Below the pieces are notes generated by a model, which was not told where the DNA came from, made no database searches, and was given only the letters and a program-made list of their open reading frames with translations. A stretch of 64,000 nt of DNA from Mycoemilia scoparia. Its lineage: Eukaryota > Kickxellomycota > Kickxellomycetes > Kickxellales > Kickxellaceae. The translations under genes were made by a program, and so were the position numbers. Below, piece by piece: positions 31,245-42,360 of this stretch; position 1 is the stretch's first letter; the number at the start of each line of letters is the position of its first letter. The stretch spans positions 1-64,000 of the forward strand of contig JANBPU010000019.1 in NCBI GenBank assembly GCA_027575805.1. Direction: 5' to 3'.

Positions 31245-33728
31245 TTAAACAGACGCTTCCTGTGGTTTTCTCCGTGAAAACGACTTTCGAACCGTTCCTG
31301 TACCAGTCAGCAAAGGCTTTCTACGCATAGTTTCTCTTCTACTAACAGAAGCAGCGCTATCTTGATCTTGAGTTCTGGGCGTACGAGAATATCTTTTAGC
31401 AAAGCTCGGTTTTGGTAGGGTTGTTGCTGTTGCGGCCAAGAAATCTGAGCTAACCACTGGTGCCTCTGCTGTTTGTGTTGTGGTAGTCGTGTTAGCAGTT
31501 TTGATGATGTTGCTTTCTTTGCTATTTTCGGCATCACTACTGTGACCAGTATTGATGCTGTGGATACTGCTTGCCGTACTTCGATTGATTCTGTGAGATC
31601 TGCGGGCACTCATTGCTTCAGCGGCGGCTGTGGGAGTCAGGATTGTTGGTGTGGCGGTTGCAAGGGTTGCCTGTGGTGGCAATATAGGTTGTTTTGCCAC
31701 CTGTGCCACAGATGATGGTGTTGAAGATACAACTGACTCTCGTGGTACTACCGCTGCTATAACATCAGGCTCTTGCTGGAGAATAGTCGACGAAGACTTT
31801 TGTGGTGCCATTCGAGGAGATGAAAAAGAAGACTCGATATGCTTGCTGTTACTGCTTCCACCGGTCGCGGGTGGTGTCAACGGATAATTGTTGTTGCTAC
31901 TAGTAACGGCAGCCTTTTTCTCGCTTGGCTCCTCGCTAGTAATCGGGCTCTGGGCAATTGTATCAAGAGATATAGCAGTACTTGAAGACAATCTTCTTGC
32001 TTCAAACTCACCAGACAATCTTCCGGCTTTTTTGGCCATATCATGGGGCATAATGGGAGGAGATGTAATAGAAGAACCATTAGAAGAGCAACGAGAATGG
32101 TATGACGATGCCTTTGAGACGATTCTTCTGTGGCCATAAGCAGAAGCTGTTTGGGAGCGGTTGAGCGCGGAGTTCGACGACTGCAAACTGCCAGAATCTT
32201 TGGCATCCTGATCGTCTGGACCAGCAGTCGCCTTGACGAAACCAAACGATGTATTTGATCTACGCAAAGATGAAGGCGTGTTCACGGTGGAGCTACCGCC
32301 ACCGACTGTTTGGTTACTGATTACAGAACTAATCGAAGGGGTTGGCGAAACAGTTCTGGAAGATGGCGACCCCACACCACCAACGCTCTGATGAGCATGG
32401 AAGTTGATAATGAGCTCGGGGTTTGACGCAGGAGATTTCATGGGCAAACGCTCACTAAGGCGACGCCCAAGGGCCATTGCCGAAGGACGATTGGCCTTGC
32501 TTATGACACGCAGGGAACGGAACGTCTCCGTTTCAGGTGCCCTAGCGGCTTCATGATTACGTGCAGCAATCAGGTCATGCAATGGGAGTACCTGAACCTG
32601 ATTGAATATAGAATCGACCTTCTCTCTTTCGGCAAAGGCTTCAAGGGCATTTTCGAGTGTGAATGCCCGCTGCTTGTCTGCGGGGACACCTGGGAATGGC
32701 CCGAATCCGTATCCCTCAACATCTTCACAGCTGTAGTCAAACAGTGTCTCATCCAAATCATCAGCGTCGCTAATATCACTCATGCTGTCTTCTTCAAGAA
32801 GAGACCTATTTGAATTGAAGTTCAAAAGTCTTGCGTGCCTGTGTATGATAGAATGCCAGACCTCCTGGTCAGCAATGTTGCTGGGATTGGTAGATTTGGA
32901 TAATCCACTGCTACTTATACTTAGGGCAGTTATAAGCGTAGTGTGGTTTTCTGCGGCTTTATTGAAGCAGGTCTCAATCCATTGCTTGCTTTCTTCAATA
33001 TTCTTTTTGGTTTTTTCTCCATGCTGCAGCAGTGGCTTGATGCAGTCATCGAGAATAGCAAACTGGGGCTGGTGGTACAGCATGCGTACAAATGCAATAC
33101 GCTGGCGCTCGCTGGCAGTAAGGCGCTTCTTCCAGTCGGTTACCAAGAGCCAGCCGCGCTCATTGAAGAATGTGTCTGTAACAAGGTATTCAAGATCAAA
33201 TAGGGCAAGCAGTTCGAGCAGCTTTGTGTCGTCGAAGCCCCTTGCTTTGGCTTGCTGGATACGGTGTGGATATATCAGTTGTTCCCTGAGGTTGGATGTT
33301 GTGGGGAAGTAGGGGCTTTGGCTAATACGGTATATTTGGTTGGATCTTGGGCTTATGACCTTGCCTCCCTTTACGGGCAAAAATGTGTCAAGGATACGGA
33401 ACAGGGTGGCCTTTTTGCTTTTGTGCTTATCCAGAACAACACAGTTTTGACCGGCTTCTAGACGGAAGCTGAGAGCAGGTACTAGTGGCTTTGTGTTATC
33501 ATCGGTGCTGGCAGGTATGAGGGGCACGTTAACGAACTCTATTATTCCCTCGCCGGTTTCTGTAGAAGGAGAGGAGGAGGATGTGGATGCCGTAGCTTCT
33601 TTAGTTGCTGTTGTCTCTGTAGTAGGCGAGGGAGGTGGTAGCGAGCTTTCTGTACTTTTCGGACTTGATGACATCTGAAGCTGCTGCAACTCTTCAGTCA
33701 CAGCAGTGACATCGTTGATAGAAGTCAT
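31245..33728 (-). CDS. Degenerate ABCD-type ATPase domain fused to a long disordered tail (pseudo-ABC protein)
   Basis: I take the ATG at 33728 (827 residues). The frame is open for 84 more codons to an ATG at 33980, but that extension is low-complexity and leader-like. Residues about 55-270 align in my reading with the nucleotide-binding domain of peroxisomal ABCD (PMP70/ALD) transporters: FVNVPLIPAS, LSFRLEAGQN, ATLFRIL, QSPYFPTTSNLREQLIYPH, RIAFVRMLYHQPQFAILDD. The ATP motifs are eroded. The Walker A Gly-rich loop is DKHKSKKA, the signature LSGGE is LTASE, Walker B has Asp for the catalytic Glu, and no switch His follows. There are no transmembrane spans. The remaining roughly 550 residues are Ser/Thr-rich and disordered, with a basic C-terminus. 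Probably a non-hydrolysing scaffold or regulator; function unknown. Confidence 0.78.
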   Translation of the reverse strand: MTSINDVTAVTEELQQLQMSSSPKSTESSLPPPSPTTETTATKEATASTSSSSPSTETGEGIIEFVNVPLIPASTDDNTKPLVPALSFRLEAGQNCVVLDKHKSKKATLFRILDTFLPVKGGKVISPRSNQIYRISQSPYFPTTSNLREQLIYPHRIQQAKARGFDDTKLLELLALFDLEYLVTDTFFNERGWLLVTDWKKRLTASERQRIAFVRMLYHQPQFAILDDCIKPLLQHGEKTKKNIEESKQWIETCFNKAAENHTTLITALSISSSGLSKSTNPSNIADQEVWHSIIHRHARLLNFNSNRSLLEEDSMSDISDADDLDETLFDYSCEDVEGYGFGPFPGVPADKQRAFTLENALEAFAEREKVDSIFNQVQVLPLHDLIAARNHEAARAPETETFRSLRVISKANRPSAMALGRRLSERLPMKSPASNPELIINFHAHQSVGGVGSPSSRTVSPTPSISSVISNQTVGGGSSTVNTPSSLRRSNTSFGFVKATAGPDDQDAKDSGSLQSSNSALNRSQTASAYGHRRIVSKASSYHSRCSSNGSSITSPPIMPHDMAKKAGRLSGEFEARRLSSSTAISLDTIAQSPITSEEPSEKKAAVTSSNNNYPLTPPATGGSSNSKHIESSFSSPRMAPQKSSSTILQQEPDVIAAVVPRESVVSSTPSSVAQVAKQPILPPQATLATATPTILTPTAAAEAMSARRSHRINRSTASSIHSINTGHSSDAENSKESNIIKTANTTTTTQTAEAPVVSSDFLAATATTLPKPSFAKRYSRTPRTQDQDSAASVSRRETMRRKPLLTGTGTVRKSFSRRKPQEASV

Positions 33729-35272
33729 AATGCTTGGAGTACAGGTAGGCGAATATGAAAGTAGGTAGAGAAAGTCTAATAGAGAGTAGGAGAGAGAAGC
33801 ACAAAAGGAGGTAGTTATGTGGTAGTAATAAAAGAGCAGAACGAAGAAAGATCCGAGCGACTGGACGACGGATATAAAGTCGAACTGGCAGCGATGATGA
33901 TGAACGAAAACAGTGGGGTTAGATGAGCGACAACAGAGAAAAAGTGAACAGTGATTGTTATAGTATGAGTGTGTATTCAAGCTGCAGTAGCAAACGAGCG
34001 GCTCAGTGTGTTGTGGTTTCCTTTGGCAAGTGTTTTGGTAAGCCTTAAATAGGCATACAAATCAAAGAGCGATATTTGCACTGTCAAAGAAGCAAAACAA
34101 TGGCCATAGACTACTGCCAGAGCCGTTGTTCATCTAGCAGGTTCTCCACCAAAGGGGAACAGACAGACACCCTCACACATTCCCTGCAAGCTAGTCCATA
34201 ACTCATACATTTTAGCCTTAGTCTCAGCGATGATTGACCAGTATTCAAGGGAATATGCTAGTACCCTTTTAGAGGAGACTACTCTGCCATCTAGTTAGCT
34301 TCTTTGAAATAGAACGTGTGGTGGTAAAAGAAGAACTGGAAGGCGGTGTTGGCTCACTTATAAATATTGGCCAATGGCCAAGCCTCAGATAATAACTGAC
34401 TGAGGCTGGAAAAGCATTTAGAAAATGGTATGATATAATATATAAATCTCTCTCTCAGTAATGGATACAGAAACAACAGCTCCCCAAATCGATTAATCAC
34501 AGTGTGGCTTTGGAAAGGCCAGTATCATCATAGCCTCAATAGCTTTTCTCCGTCAGTATGATTTGCCATTCCACAAGACATTTGTCCAACAAGAAGAGAA
34601 AGCAGAGGCCAGCACAAGGATGAAGCAAGGAGCAACAATTAATGAGATAGGGCAACTAATACCACATAATAATGTGGTATGGGGGAATGATGCAAGCCCC
34701 GCAATACATTATAGCAAATCCCAAAACCTGCATTTGAAAAGAAGGAATGGGATTGTGCGTGTCTATAGTGATGACTTATTGCAGCAATCATTCTAAACAA
34801 ACCATCGCCAAGGGCACGACTAGTAATTTACAAAAGAACATGACTAGTGGCTGGTTTAAAAGGTATTTTTGGCATCGTGGATTTGTCAACGGTATCGCAA
34901 CAATCTACCAAAACAAGTGCCAAATAGTGGCTCGTAAGACAAACAGGGAGTCACGACGAAAAAAGCCAGAGAGAATGGATAAGCCAGATTGACAAAATGG
35001 CTGCAAATCGCAAAACAAAAATCACACATTATTGATAACCAGTAACTTTATAGAATCAGTGATAGTGGTGACTGTCTATTACCTATTGGTGATAAAAATA
35101 AAATGAGTGTATTGTTAAAAATGGACTCTAACTCACTACAAATAAAAATAAAATATCAAATCCAACTGACAATTACTCATAAAATCATCTAGAATTGCTT
35201 TAGTATAGTGTGTTGCTAGAGTGGTTTTGGGCAATTAGTTATAGGGTGTTTCCAATGGAGAATTTTGGTTTA
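33729..35272. other. Intergenic: 5' flank of the pseudo-ABC gene
   Basis: Includes the probable 5' UTR of the leftward gene and a family B element (34136-34288). The region up to 35272 shows no coding features. Confidence 0.45.
34136..34288 (+). mobile_element. Family B MITE-like element, copy 1
   Basis: Begins GCAGGTTCTCCACCAAAGGG and ends CCTTTTAGAGGAGACT then ACTCTGCC, an imperfect inverted repeat. The internal blocks CCTCACACATTCCCTGCAAG and CCATAACTCATACATTTTAG are shared with copies at 43021-43149 (same orientation) and 53275-53422 (inverted). Confidence 0.65.
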
Positions 35273-36158
35273 TTAATCATCATTTCGCTTTTTCCCTTTC
35301 CCTTTTCCCTTATCCTTAGCTCCACCCTTGCCTTTGCCACCACCTTTGGGCTTGGGGTTAGACTTCTTTTTATTGTCATCATTCTTTTTCACGGTCTTCT
35401 TCTTATTGGGCTTCCTCTTCCTCACTTCCTCCTTCTCAGCCTCGGAGCTAGTCTCCTCGCCTTGACTATTTTCAACATCGCTTATATCATTAGGTTCAGA
35501 TTCATACAATTCAATCTCTCTTTCCCCCTCCTCCTCTTCATCATCATAATAATAATCTTCCGTGGGCATTTTCATATGAACAGGCCCATCGTACTCCTCA
35601 TAATCTGCTGTGGGCATTTTCATATGAGCAGGTCCATCATCATCCTCATAATCTGGTGTGGGCATTACCATTGTATCTTTACCTTCATACTTTTTATTAT
35701 TTTTCCCCCCAAATAGATTAACTTCACCGTCTCCTGTTGGAAGATCGCCTTCATCACCAACCTGCCTCGACCTTGTACCTTCATCATCATAGTAATTTTT
35801 TCCATTATTCTTGTTGGATTTGTTGTCGTTAGCATTTCCCTCTTCCAGATCTCTTGAAGTGTCTGTATTATCGTTGCTTTTACTATCTGGATTTTCCTTT
35901 TTCTCTTTCTTTTTCTTGTCTCGTTTTCTTTTGAATACGAATGCAACTGGAACCAATATGATTACCAGTACTATTTGTAGAACACAGAAATAATAGAGAT
36001 ATTGGAGTTAGAAATCCTGTTTTTTATTGATTAGTGATAATGATGTCACACACTTGTTAAGTAATGTTTGCATTGTTAAATGTTGGCTGGTATTTGTTGG
36101 GTAAAAAAAACTTACCTAGTACAGTTACAGTAACACCTACTACAGTAGAATCTGACAT
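35273..36158 (-). CDS. Single-pass membrane protein with acidic repeats and Lys/Gly tail (2 exons)
   Basis: Exon 1 is 36158-36116 and exon 2 is 35970-35273, joined by a GT-AG intron of 145 nt, giving 246 residues. The start MSDSTVVGVTV leads directly into one hydrophobic span (about 6-27, VTVTVLVLVIILVPVAFVF) followed by KRKRDKKKKEKK. Positive-inside logic puts the long tail in the cytosol. The tail is highly charged, with three tandem units of about 17 residues of the form MPTxDYExxDGPxHMK. An E/D-rich stretch follows, then a K/G-rich end (GGGKGKGGAKDKGKGKGKK). No known domain is seen. The long ORF beginning MVPVAF lacks its true start; the upstream exon supplies most of the membrane span. 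Function unknown. Confidence 0.75.
35555..35680 (-). repeat. In-gene tandem repeat (about 51-57 bp unit)
   Basis: The repeated block GTGGGCATTTTCATATGA is followed each time by a variable acidic segment. It encodes the MPTxDYE...HMK units of the membrane protein; the last unit diverges at its end. Confidence 0.75.
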
Positions 36159-36190
36159 TATGTGCTTTTAAAATGTGAAAGTATATGTTT

Positions 36191-36225
<35 letters not shown>

Positions 36226-36657
36226 ATAAAAATAAAATGATGTAGAAAAGAGCTCATAAATATAAAAGAAAAAATAGATAAACACACAATGTTTGAAGCG
36301 AAAGCAAAATGGTGTAGTGGCGGTAGTTGCTTCTAGTTGAACTAAAGGCCATCTTTCAAGATTCTTTGGAATAAACTAAAATAAGTAAAGTAAAGGATGT
36401 ATCAAAATGCAGGTTTAAAGAGGTAGATGTGCTAGATATGTGAGGGGTCGCAATCAAATCCATCGTAATTTGTGTGGTAGGTATAGTAAAATCATAGTGA
36501 TGGGATCTGTTGTTTTTTTTGAGATAAAATAGCCATGATGATGATTATGATTTTTGCATTCATTTAGGCAGTTAGTTTCCACATCAATGATTGGTTTGAT
36601 TCTGGAAATTCTTCCTTACAAGCTATCACCACAAAAAGCTTTGCTAGCTACAAATAG

Positions 36658-36690
36658 CGATAATAATAATAATAATAATAATAATAATGT
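36658..36690. repeat. (AAT)n microsatellite
   Basis: About ten AAT/TAA units, perfect. Confidence 0.85.
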
Positions 36691-37010
36691 AAAAATACCC
36701 CATCAAATGATATCAATCAAACCAACATTTATGGTACTATTATTTAACTAATTCTTACAAAATAAATGAAACATAACAAAGATGTGAATAATGAAAAAAG
36801 GATAAGAAAGTAGGGGGGTAACTTGAAACATACTTTAAAAATAAAAAATAGCAATAATAATAATAATGTGAGTTATGATATTATGTTTGTTGCTGGTAAT
36901 GGGTGTGATAATAATAAAAAGATTAGTTGAAAAATATTGTTTGGCAAAAAAAACCCCTATCTGCAATAAAAAGGCTATTGATTCCTTTTTTACTCGCTCA
37001 TTCATTCATA

Positions 37011-37131
37011 CATGTATCCATTTTGAAGGGTGACCATTTGCGAACAAATACTGATCATCCACCATTTGGCTGAGATTGCTCCTTTAATCGCTGGCCACCA
37101 AAAGATACCCTTCAAAAATAACCATACATAT
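37011..37131 (+). mobile_element. Family A MITE, copy 8
   Basis: Left TIR ATTTTGAAGGGTGACCA, internal CTTTAATCGCTGGCCACC, right ATACCCTTCAAAAATAACCA then TACATAT. Confidence 0.78.
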
Positions 37132-38133
37132 ATTCCGCTATTTAAATTACAGCTGGGGATTGCTCTTTTACAAATACGATGCTCAGACAGACAACGCCCA
37201 CAAAATTCTGAACAACGGCCTTAAACAAACAGGGCTAAAATATACAATTCTTGGACGCATAGGGATATTTCCCACGGTAATATATAGCCATGCCACCAGA
37301 TTTTTCTGTGCTAGTAGCTATCCTGCAATTGTGAATGTTTAATCATTTCGATTATAGCTGGTGAGTGGGGCATACACCATCGATCAAAGTACGAACATTA
37401 ACGAGTGCATCAGTAAGAGATAGACACAGAATCCATGCTCGAATCGTGATGATGATGCGCACGTTAGTTTGCTTGTTGCTCTCAATGAATTTGTTTATAA
37501 TATGTATTTCCTGTCGTAATATACATGGGGCGTATCGAGAATAGTTGTGCTAATTGAAACTATCACTGTAATCGTCATCATCGCCAAGTTGAATTAAAAA
37601 ATAAAAGTATTGCGAATAATATGTGAATGATTATATTGCGGGTAGGAATTCGAAGTGGTAATAGTGGTTACAGTAAGACTTGTGGACATCAAGATGTAAA
37701 GCGAGGCCCTAGACTAAATTTATATGATTTGTATGTTGAAGCATGTCATCGTGGCTATAGCGACGTATTATGATGTATTGGTTTGGTTGTGTTTAATAGT
37801 GGTATAATATAGAGCAGCAGTAACAATATCGAAGAATTGCGGATTGATAGAGGTAAAGTATTTGAGAGTTAAATAATAGGTCCATATTTATATGTACACA
37901 CAAGGTTAGCTTAATAGTTATAGTAGATGTTGGTGATAGTAGTAGTAATTCAATTGGTTGTTGCTGTTGGTAACAATAATCTCTCTTGGTTTTGGAGGAA
38001 GAGCACGCAAGTAAATAAGTATGGCAGTGCAGCGCAATCCCTGTAATTCCGGTGATAGTGGCTGTTGTGAATAGATGATGACAACAGCCATATGGAATAA
38101 GCGTTGCTCTCTCTCTCTCAAAACTTTTGAGAT

Positions 38134-38765
38134 TTAGTTAACATGCAATGGAATGCTGTTGTATTTGTTATCGCTGGTCAAGGAATACCGGAGTGGATCT
38201 TTGGCCATGACTTGTGTTTGAACCTGTGAAAGTGTCTCTTTCAATCTGTTTGGCTATAGTACGTGAACAACATATTCCAAAATGAACAGGAGCAAAATAC
38301 AATTGGTTAGTGACATACCCTAGGCTAATTCATCATCCCATGCCATGAAACAAGATGGACAATATGACCAATTGTGTATTCACTGGTATGCATCGTATCT
38401 GAGGTTATGCCTTTGGGCATGTGTAACTGTACTCGTGTGTGTTATTCAGAAAATACTATAACAATACTTACGTTGGATGAAACTGCTGCACCCGAATCTT
38501 GTGTCCATTGCTCTGCACCAAAATGCGCCGTATGCTGGAAGAAATACAGTCATCATTTAGTTTTACATGGTAGTTATGCTTATCATAACGCATATTGTTT
38601 ACATATACGTCATAATCTTGGCAGATGTTATTAGCTTTAGTCGTTGGTATTTACCTGAAAGTTGGTAGGTTGTCCAATAATGTTTTTATTGATTCGACGG
38701 GCAGGTCTACGACGTACATCGGAGGAAACATCTTCGTGGCCAAGACATCCGCTAAACAAACCCAT
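38134..38765 (-). CDS. CRIB-domain small Cdc42/Rac effector, CDC42SE (SPEC)-like (3 exons)
   Basis: A three-exon gene with every exon under 125 nt: 38765-38655, 38534-38472 and 38253-38134. Each junction is GT-AG and in phase 0, giving 97 residues. The start MGLFSGCLGHE offers Gly2 and Cys7 for lipid attachment. A basic patch RRRPARRINKN is followed by IIGQPTNFQHTAHFG (29-43), which fits the CRIB consensus I-x-x-P-x(2)-F-x-H-x(2)-H-x-G. The first intron falls inside the CRIB motif. The size, N-terminal Cys, basic patch and early CRIB match the CDC42SE/SPEC family, which binds GTP-loaded Cdc42 at membranes to influence actin and cell shape. The C-terminal 55 residues have no recognised domain. 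GTPase binding is inferred. Confidence 0.85.
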
Positions 38766-41700
38766 TTTTGTTTGGAATGTTGATTATTGTTGAATAGCAA
38801 TGAATTTGGTTGGATGTGAATTTTAAATTTGGAATGCTCGAAGCTATACAAACAAAAATATATTTGAGAGAAAGAAATTCGTTATTAGCGATATTCTTTG
38901 GTGGAAATGGTTGAAGTTATTTAAACATGGGCGGATGAACGAAATTATGCGTTTTGTATGATCGTGAGCACGTGTTTGTTCCAAATATATCAAAGTAGTG
39001 ACCCGAAATAGATACATTTTCCCAAAAGCTTTTCAATAAGGAAAGAAGATATGCAATGGTGATAAATTTGCTGATAAATACTTACTCTTCAAGTCAAGAG
39101 CACAGCCGATTTATGATTGAATAGTAAGAGATGGAACAATCAAACGCACAGTAAAGGTTATTAGTCCAAACTAGACCGATTTTCGGATATATAAAAATTG
39201 TCAACTTGGTTAGTATAGATGATTCTGGTACTGCGAGAGAGAAATATTCTATAAAAAGGCTATTTGAAAGAAAGGCCCAAAGGGAAAAAGAATGCCAGAA
39301 AATTGGCGGCCAAATATAACAGTGTCTGTGCGTGTATATAAATAAATAAGCAGCTACCTCTTTGGAGTGCAGTGGTGTTGTTTATGCGAAAATAGAATAC
39401 CACGTATGTATGTTTAGGGGAGAAAAATAGGATATGAAAGGAACAGGAGAATATCTTATTACAATGGCGTTAAAGAACAGAAGGAGCAAGGAAGGCTTGG
39501 TGATGAAACAGAGGTATCTTTGCTGGTAAGTTTATGGGTGGACAGATAAAAGGACACACAAAGCGGATTTTTGTGATAACTATCGTATCTGTGATGGTGA
39601 TGGTGATGTCAAGTAGTAGCAACAATAATAAATAAAAAGAAGGTTAAAAGGAAAGGAAAACAACAAAGATGACAAGTTCTTTTTTCGTTGTGGTAAAAAC
39701 GTTGGTTAATACAGGGCAGCAGCTAACTGCAACCACGATGAGCAATAACAACAAACCACTGTGAGAGGCGAGGTGTTATTGATGGAATTAAACGGCGGCA
39801 ACAGAAGCAGTAATGGATAGCAGTTTTTTATGATGAGGGGAGTGTAGAAGGAGTGAACATAAACAACACACACAATAAGCGAACGTGGAATATCAAAAAC
39901 AATGTTATTCCAGAGCAGTGCACAGAGAAAGGATGGGGGAAGGGGAATCTACTGGGGAATATGTATATATTTACAGATACACATACACAGACATTAGTTG
40001 TACTACAACATGACCATCACATTAACACAACCCAAAAGAATTGTGTGGTTTTTGAGTTAGCCCGTTGCTGTTGAAGTACGGAGGAGGAAGGGTGTGAATG
40101 GTTTGCTTTAATTTATACATATTCTGGTAGCGATGGGAAGGAGAGGGGAGAATATAAAAATCGCGAAGATTACACAAAACCAATTCACTCTTCAACCACA
40201 CATGCACACAACATCCTTGCCTGTCTACCACCCATTCCCAACTACTTGCCAGTTTTTCTATCCAGCACAAGAACGCAGATGTATTCTGTGTTCACCGTCT
40301 GGTTATTAATAGCAGTGCCGTGTGTATGTGTTGGTATTTGGGCAGGAATGTGAAGCAGTAGCTGACGCTGCGTTGTAGTAGTTGTAGTAGTAGTAGCAGT
40401 GTGGCGGTATGGTCAGAGAAAATAGACAATGCATACCAGGAAATTCAGCACAGCCCACTAGTATAGGAGAGCCAGGATTTTGTGGTTGAGACAGGAAGGG
40501 GGAGGAGGGGTATACCGATGGGAGGATATGTGAGTATCGGCAAAAAGAACAAGGACACTGGTATAGGGGATAATGACGGCAGAAATATTTTTAAAAATAC
40601 AACAACAGTTAATTGATAGGGAATGTTACTCACCACTAGAAGAAATCTGAAGACAGAGACAGAGAGAGCGAGCCAACTAAAGGGTTAATGATGGTAACGG
40701 TATAATAGACAGATCAACAACAAAATGGGTGGACAGATATAGAGAGATATACAGAAAACAATAGAAATGTATAGTCAAGAAGTGCCACTAGAAGAATCAA
40801 GGGCTTTTAGCTAGAAAAAGAACGAAAAGTAATTGTATAGTACTATAAAGAATAACTAAACCAAAGAAGAAAAAGTAGACCAACAAGTAAAAACAGAGTA
40901 GAGAGGCAATAGATTGACCAGGGAAACTAAAAGGAATATAGCGGCGGCGGTGGCGACGCCTAAAGCAGAGGATGATGATGGCTTTACATGTTCCAAAACT
41001 AGTAAAGCAATGCCACGAAGAGAGAGAGAGCAAGTACATTGAGCAATCATTCATTTCCAGATTGCAAAGCCTTAATGCGCTCGTATGTATGAGGGCGCGT
41101 GAGAGAGGTCCAAAGAAGCTCAGTGAGCGACTGAGTAGGGTGGTGTATCCTTCGCATAAACTAAATGCGTCAAGACACACATCGTGGCTGGTCGAGGTTC
41201 TCTACTACTGCCGAATCCAAATACACAGACGCGCATATCATCTTCTGCCGCCAAGCCAGCATATATTCTATAGATTGCTAGCAGTTGTAGTAGTAAAGCA
41301 GGGTGATCTGAGTGGCCGGGCCACAACAAACTTCACCAGATTGGTTGGGTTTCTAGCTTTTCCTCATACACACTCTCTATGCTGTGTGCTACCATTCCAG
41401 ATATCAAGCGTATTGATGGTATCTTCCCAATGATGGAAATCGGGCTCTGAACGCCGCAGCTGCAGCAACAGCAAATGTGTGTTGGATTCTCACCAATTTC
41501 ATTTGCGGGATTTACAAAAGCTCTGCAACAGTCTTTCCTTCTTCCAGTCTCTCTATGATCTGGAAGGCTGGATATTTCTTGGACCCTCTCTATTGTCTCC
41601 TTTTACTCCCGCACGTGCATACACCCTCTCCCTGCACCCTCGCCGCAAGCCTCTTTGTTTTGCTTTGCATTACTCGCTGGGTGGGCGGGCGAGTCAATGG

Positions 41701-42046
41701 GGACGGAAAGGTGTCTAGGAGAGCTGAGGAGTTGATAACAAGCATCAGCGGCAGACGCAACAACGGGATATCACACAATAGGCAAAATAGACATATCGCT
41801 GTGCATCAAAAGCACTCGATCGCCCCAACATCCTAAGGCTGTATGTTTAACTACGGCATCATCAGTAGTAGCATCTAGTCAACTATCTACTGTCTTTTCA
41901 GGATCACAGGCGCATGACAGATAAAAGTCTAACTTGGAATCATCTTTGAATGACAGTAGCTGTAGCTGCATTCTCAAAGCTTCCCTAGCAATGACGTTTG
42001 GCAGGCTCTCCGCTGATTAAGCATTTTATCACTCCCAGGGAGGTAG
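38766..42046. other. Long gene-poor intergenic region
   Basis: About 3.3 kb without a gene I can support. A candidate untranslated 5' exon of the CRIB gene may end at a GTAAGT donor near 39085 (minus). The larger open frames at about 41.0-41.8 kb on the plus strand lack any domain or signal and overlap other frames. Confidence 0.4.
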
Positions 42047-42171
42047 CCATATGGATCATAGTTTTTGAAGGGCTAAACTACTATTATCAATGAAAATATA
42101 TGGTAACTAGGATGCAAGTTAAAACTGGCCTACTAGTAAAACTTGGCCCTTCAAAAATAATTACTCATATG
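42047..42171 (-). mobile_element. Family A MITE, long subfamily, copy 9
   Basis: CCATATGG then ATAGTTTTTGAAGGGCTAAA at the left; ACTGGCCTACTAGTAAAA then TTGGCCCTTCAAAAATAATT and CATATG at the right. It shares subfamily features with 4205-4346 and 6493-6638. Confidence 0.8.
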
Positions 42172-42236
42172 CCATATACACTAAAATTGTGCTTACTTTA
42201 AGCCATTGCCAAATAGTCTAGTTGTGCTAGTTGTTT

Positions 42237-42360
42237 GGCACGTTCTCCATCAAAAGTGTACCAAACAGCGCCCACAATTCTCATCAAAAACAGTCCACGG
42301 TCAATTTATTTTAGCTAGCATTCCAGAGATTGTTCTGGTCTCCTTTTAGAGGAGACCATC
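42237..42360 (+). mobile_element. Family B MITE-like element, copy 2
   Basis: Starts GGCACGTTCTCCATCAAAAG and ends CTCCTTTTAGAGGAGACCATC; internal sequence is diverged from other copies. Confidence 0.5.

Larger units (their letters stand above)
36159..38133. other. Intergenic: promoter of the membrane-protein gene and 3' flank of the CRIB gene
   Basis: Contains (AT)n/(GT)n at about 36193-36227, (TAA)n at about 36658-36690 and a family A MITE at 37011-37131. No gene is supported. Confidence 0.45.

Noticed and set aside
33729..33980. N-terminal 84-codon extension of the pseudo-ABC protein
   Set aside because: Low-complexity, Tyr/Ser/His/Phe-rich sequence unlike the rest; the ATG at 33728 precedes the first coherent protein sequence, so the extension is probably 5' UTR.
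34563..34992. Plus-strand open frames of 77-81 codons upstream of the membrane-protein gene
   Set aside because: No conserved-looking motif, no signal or splice continuation; judged random.
40972..41836. Plus-strand open frames of 119-153 codons at 41.0-41.8 kb
   Set aside because: Overlapping frames, no domain, signal peptide or splice support, and compositions that look like chance translation of CT-rich DNA.
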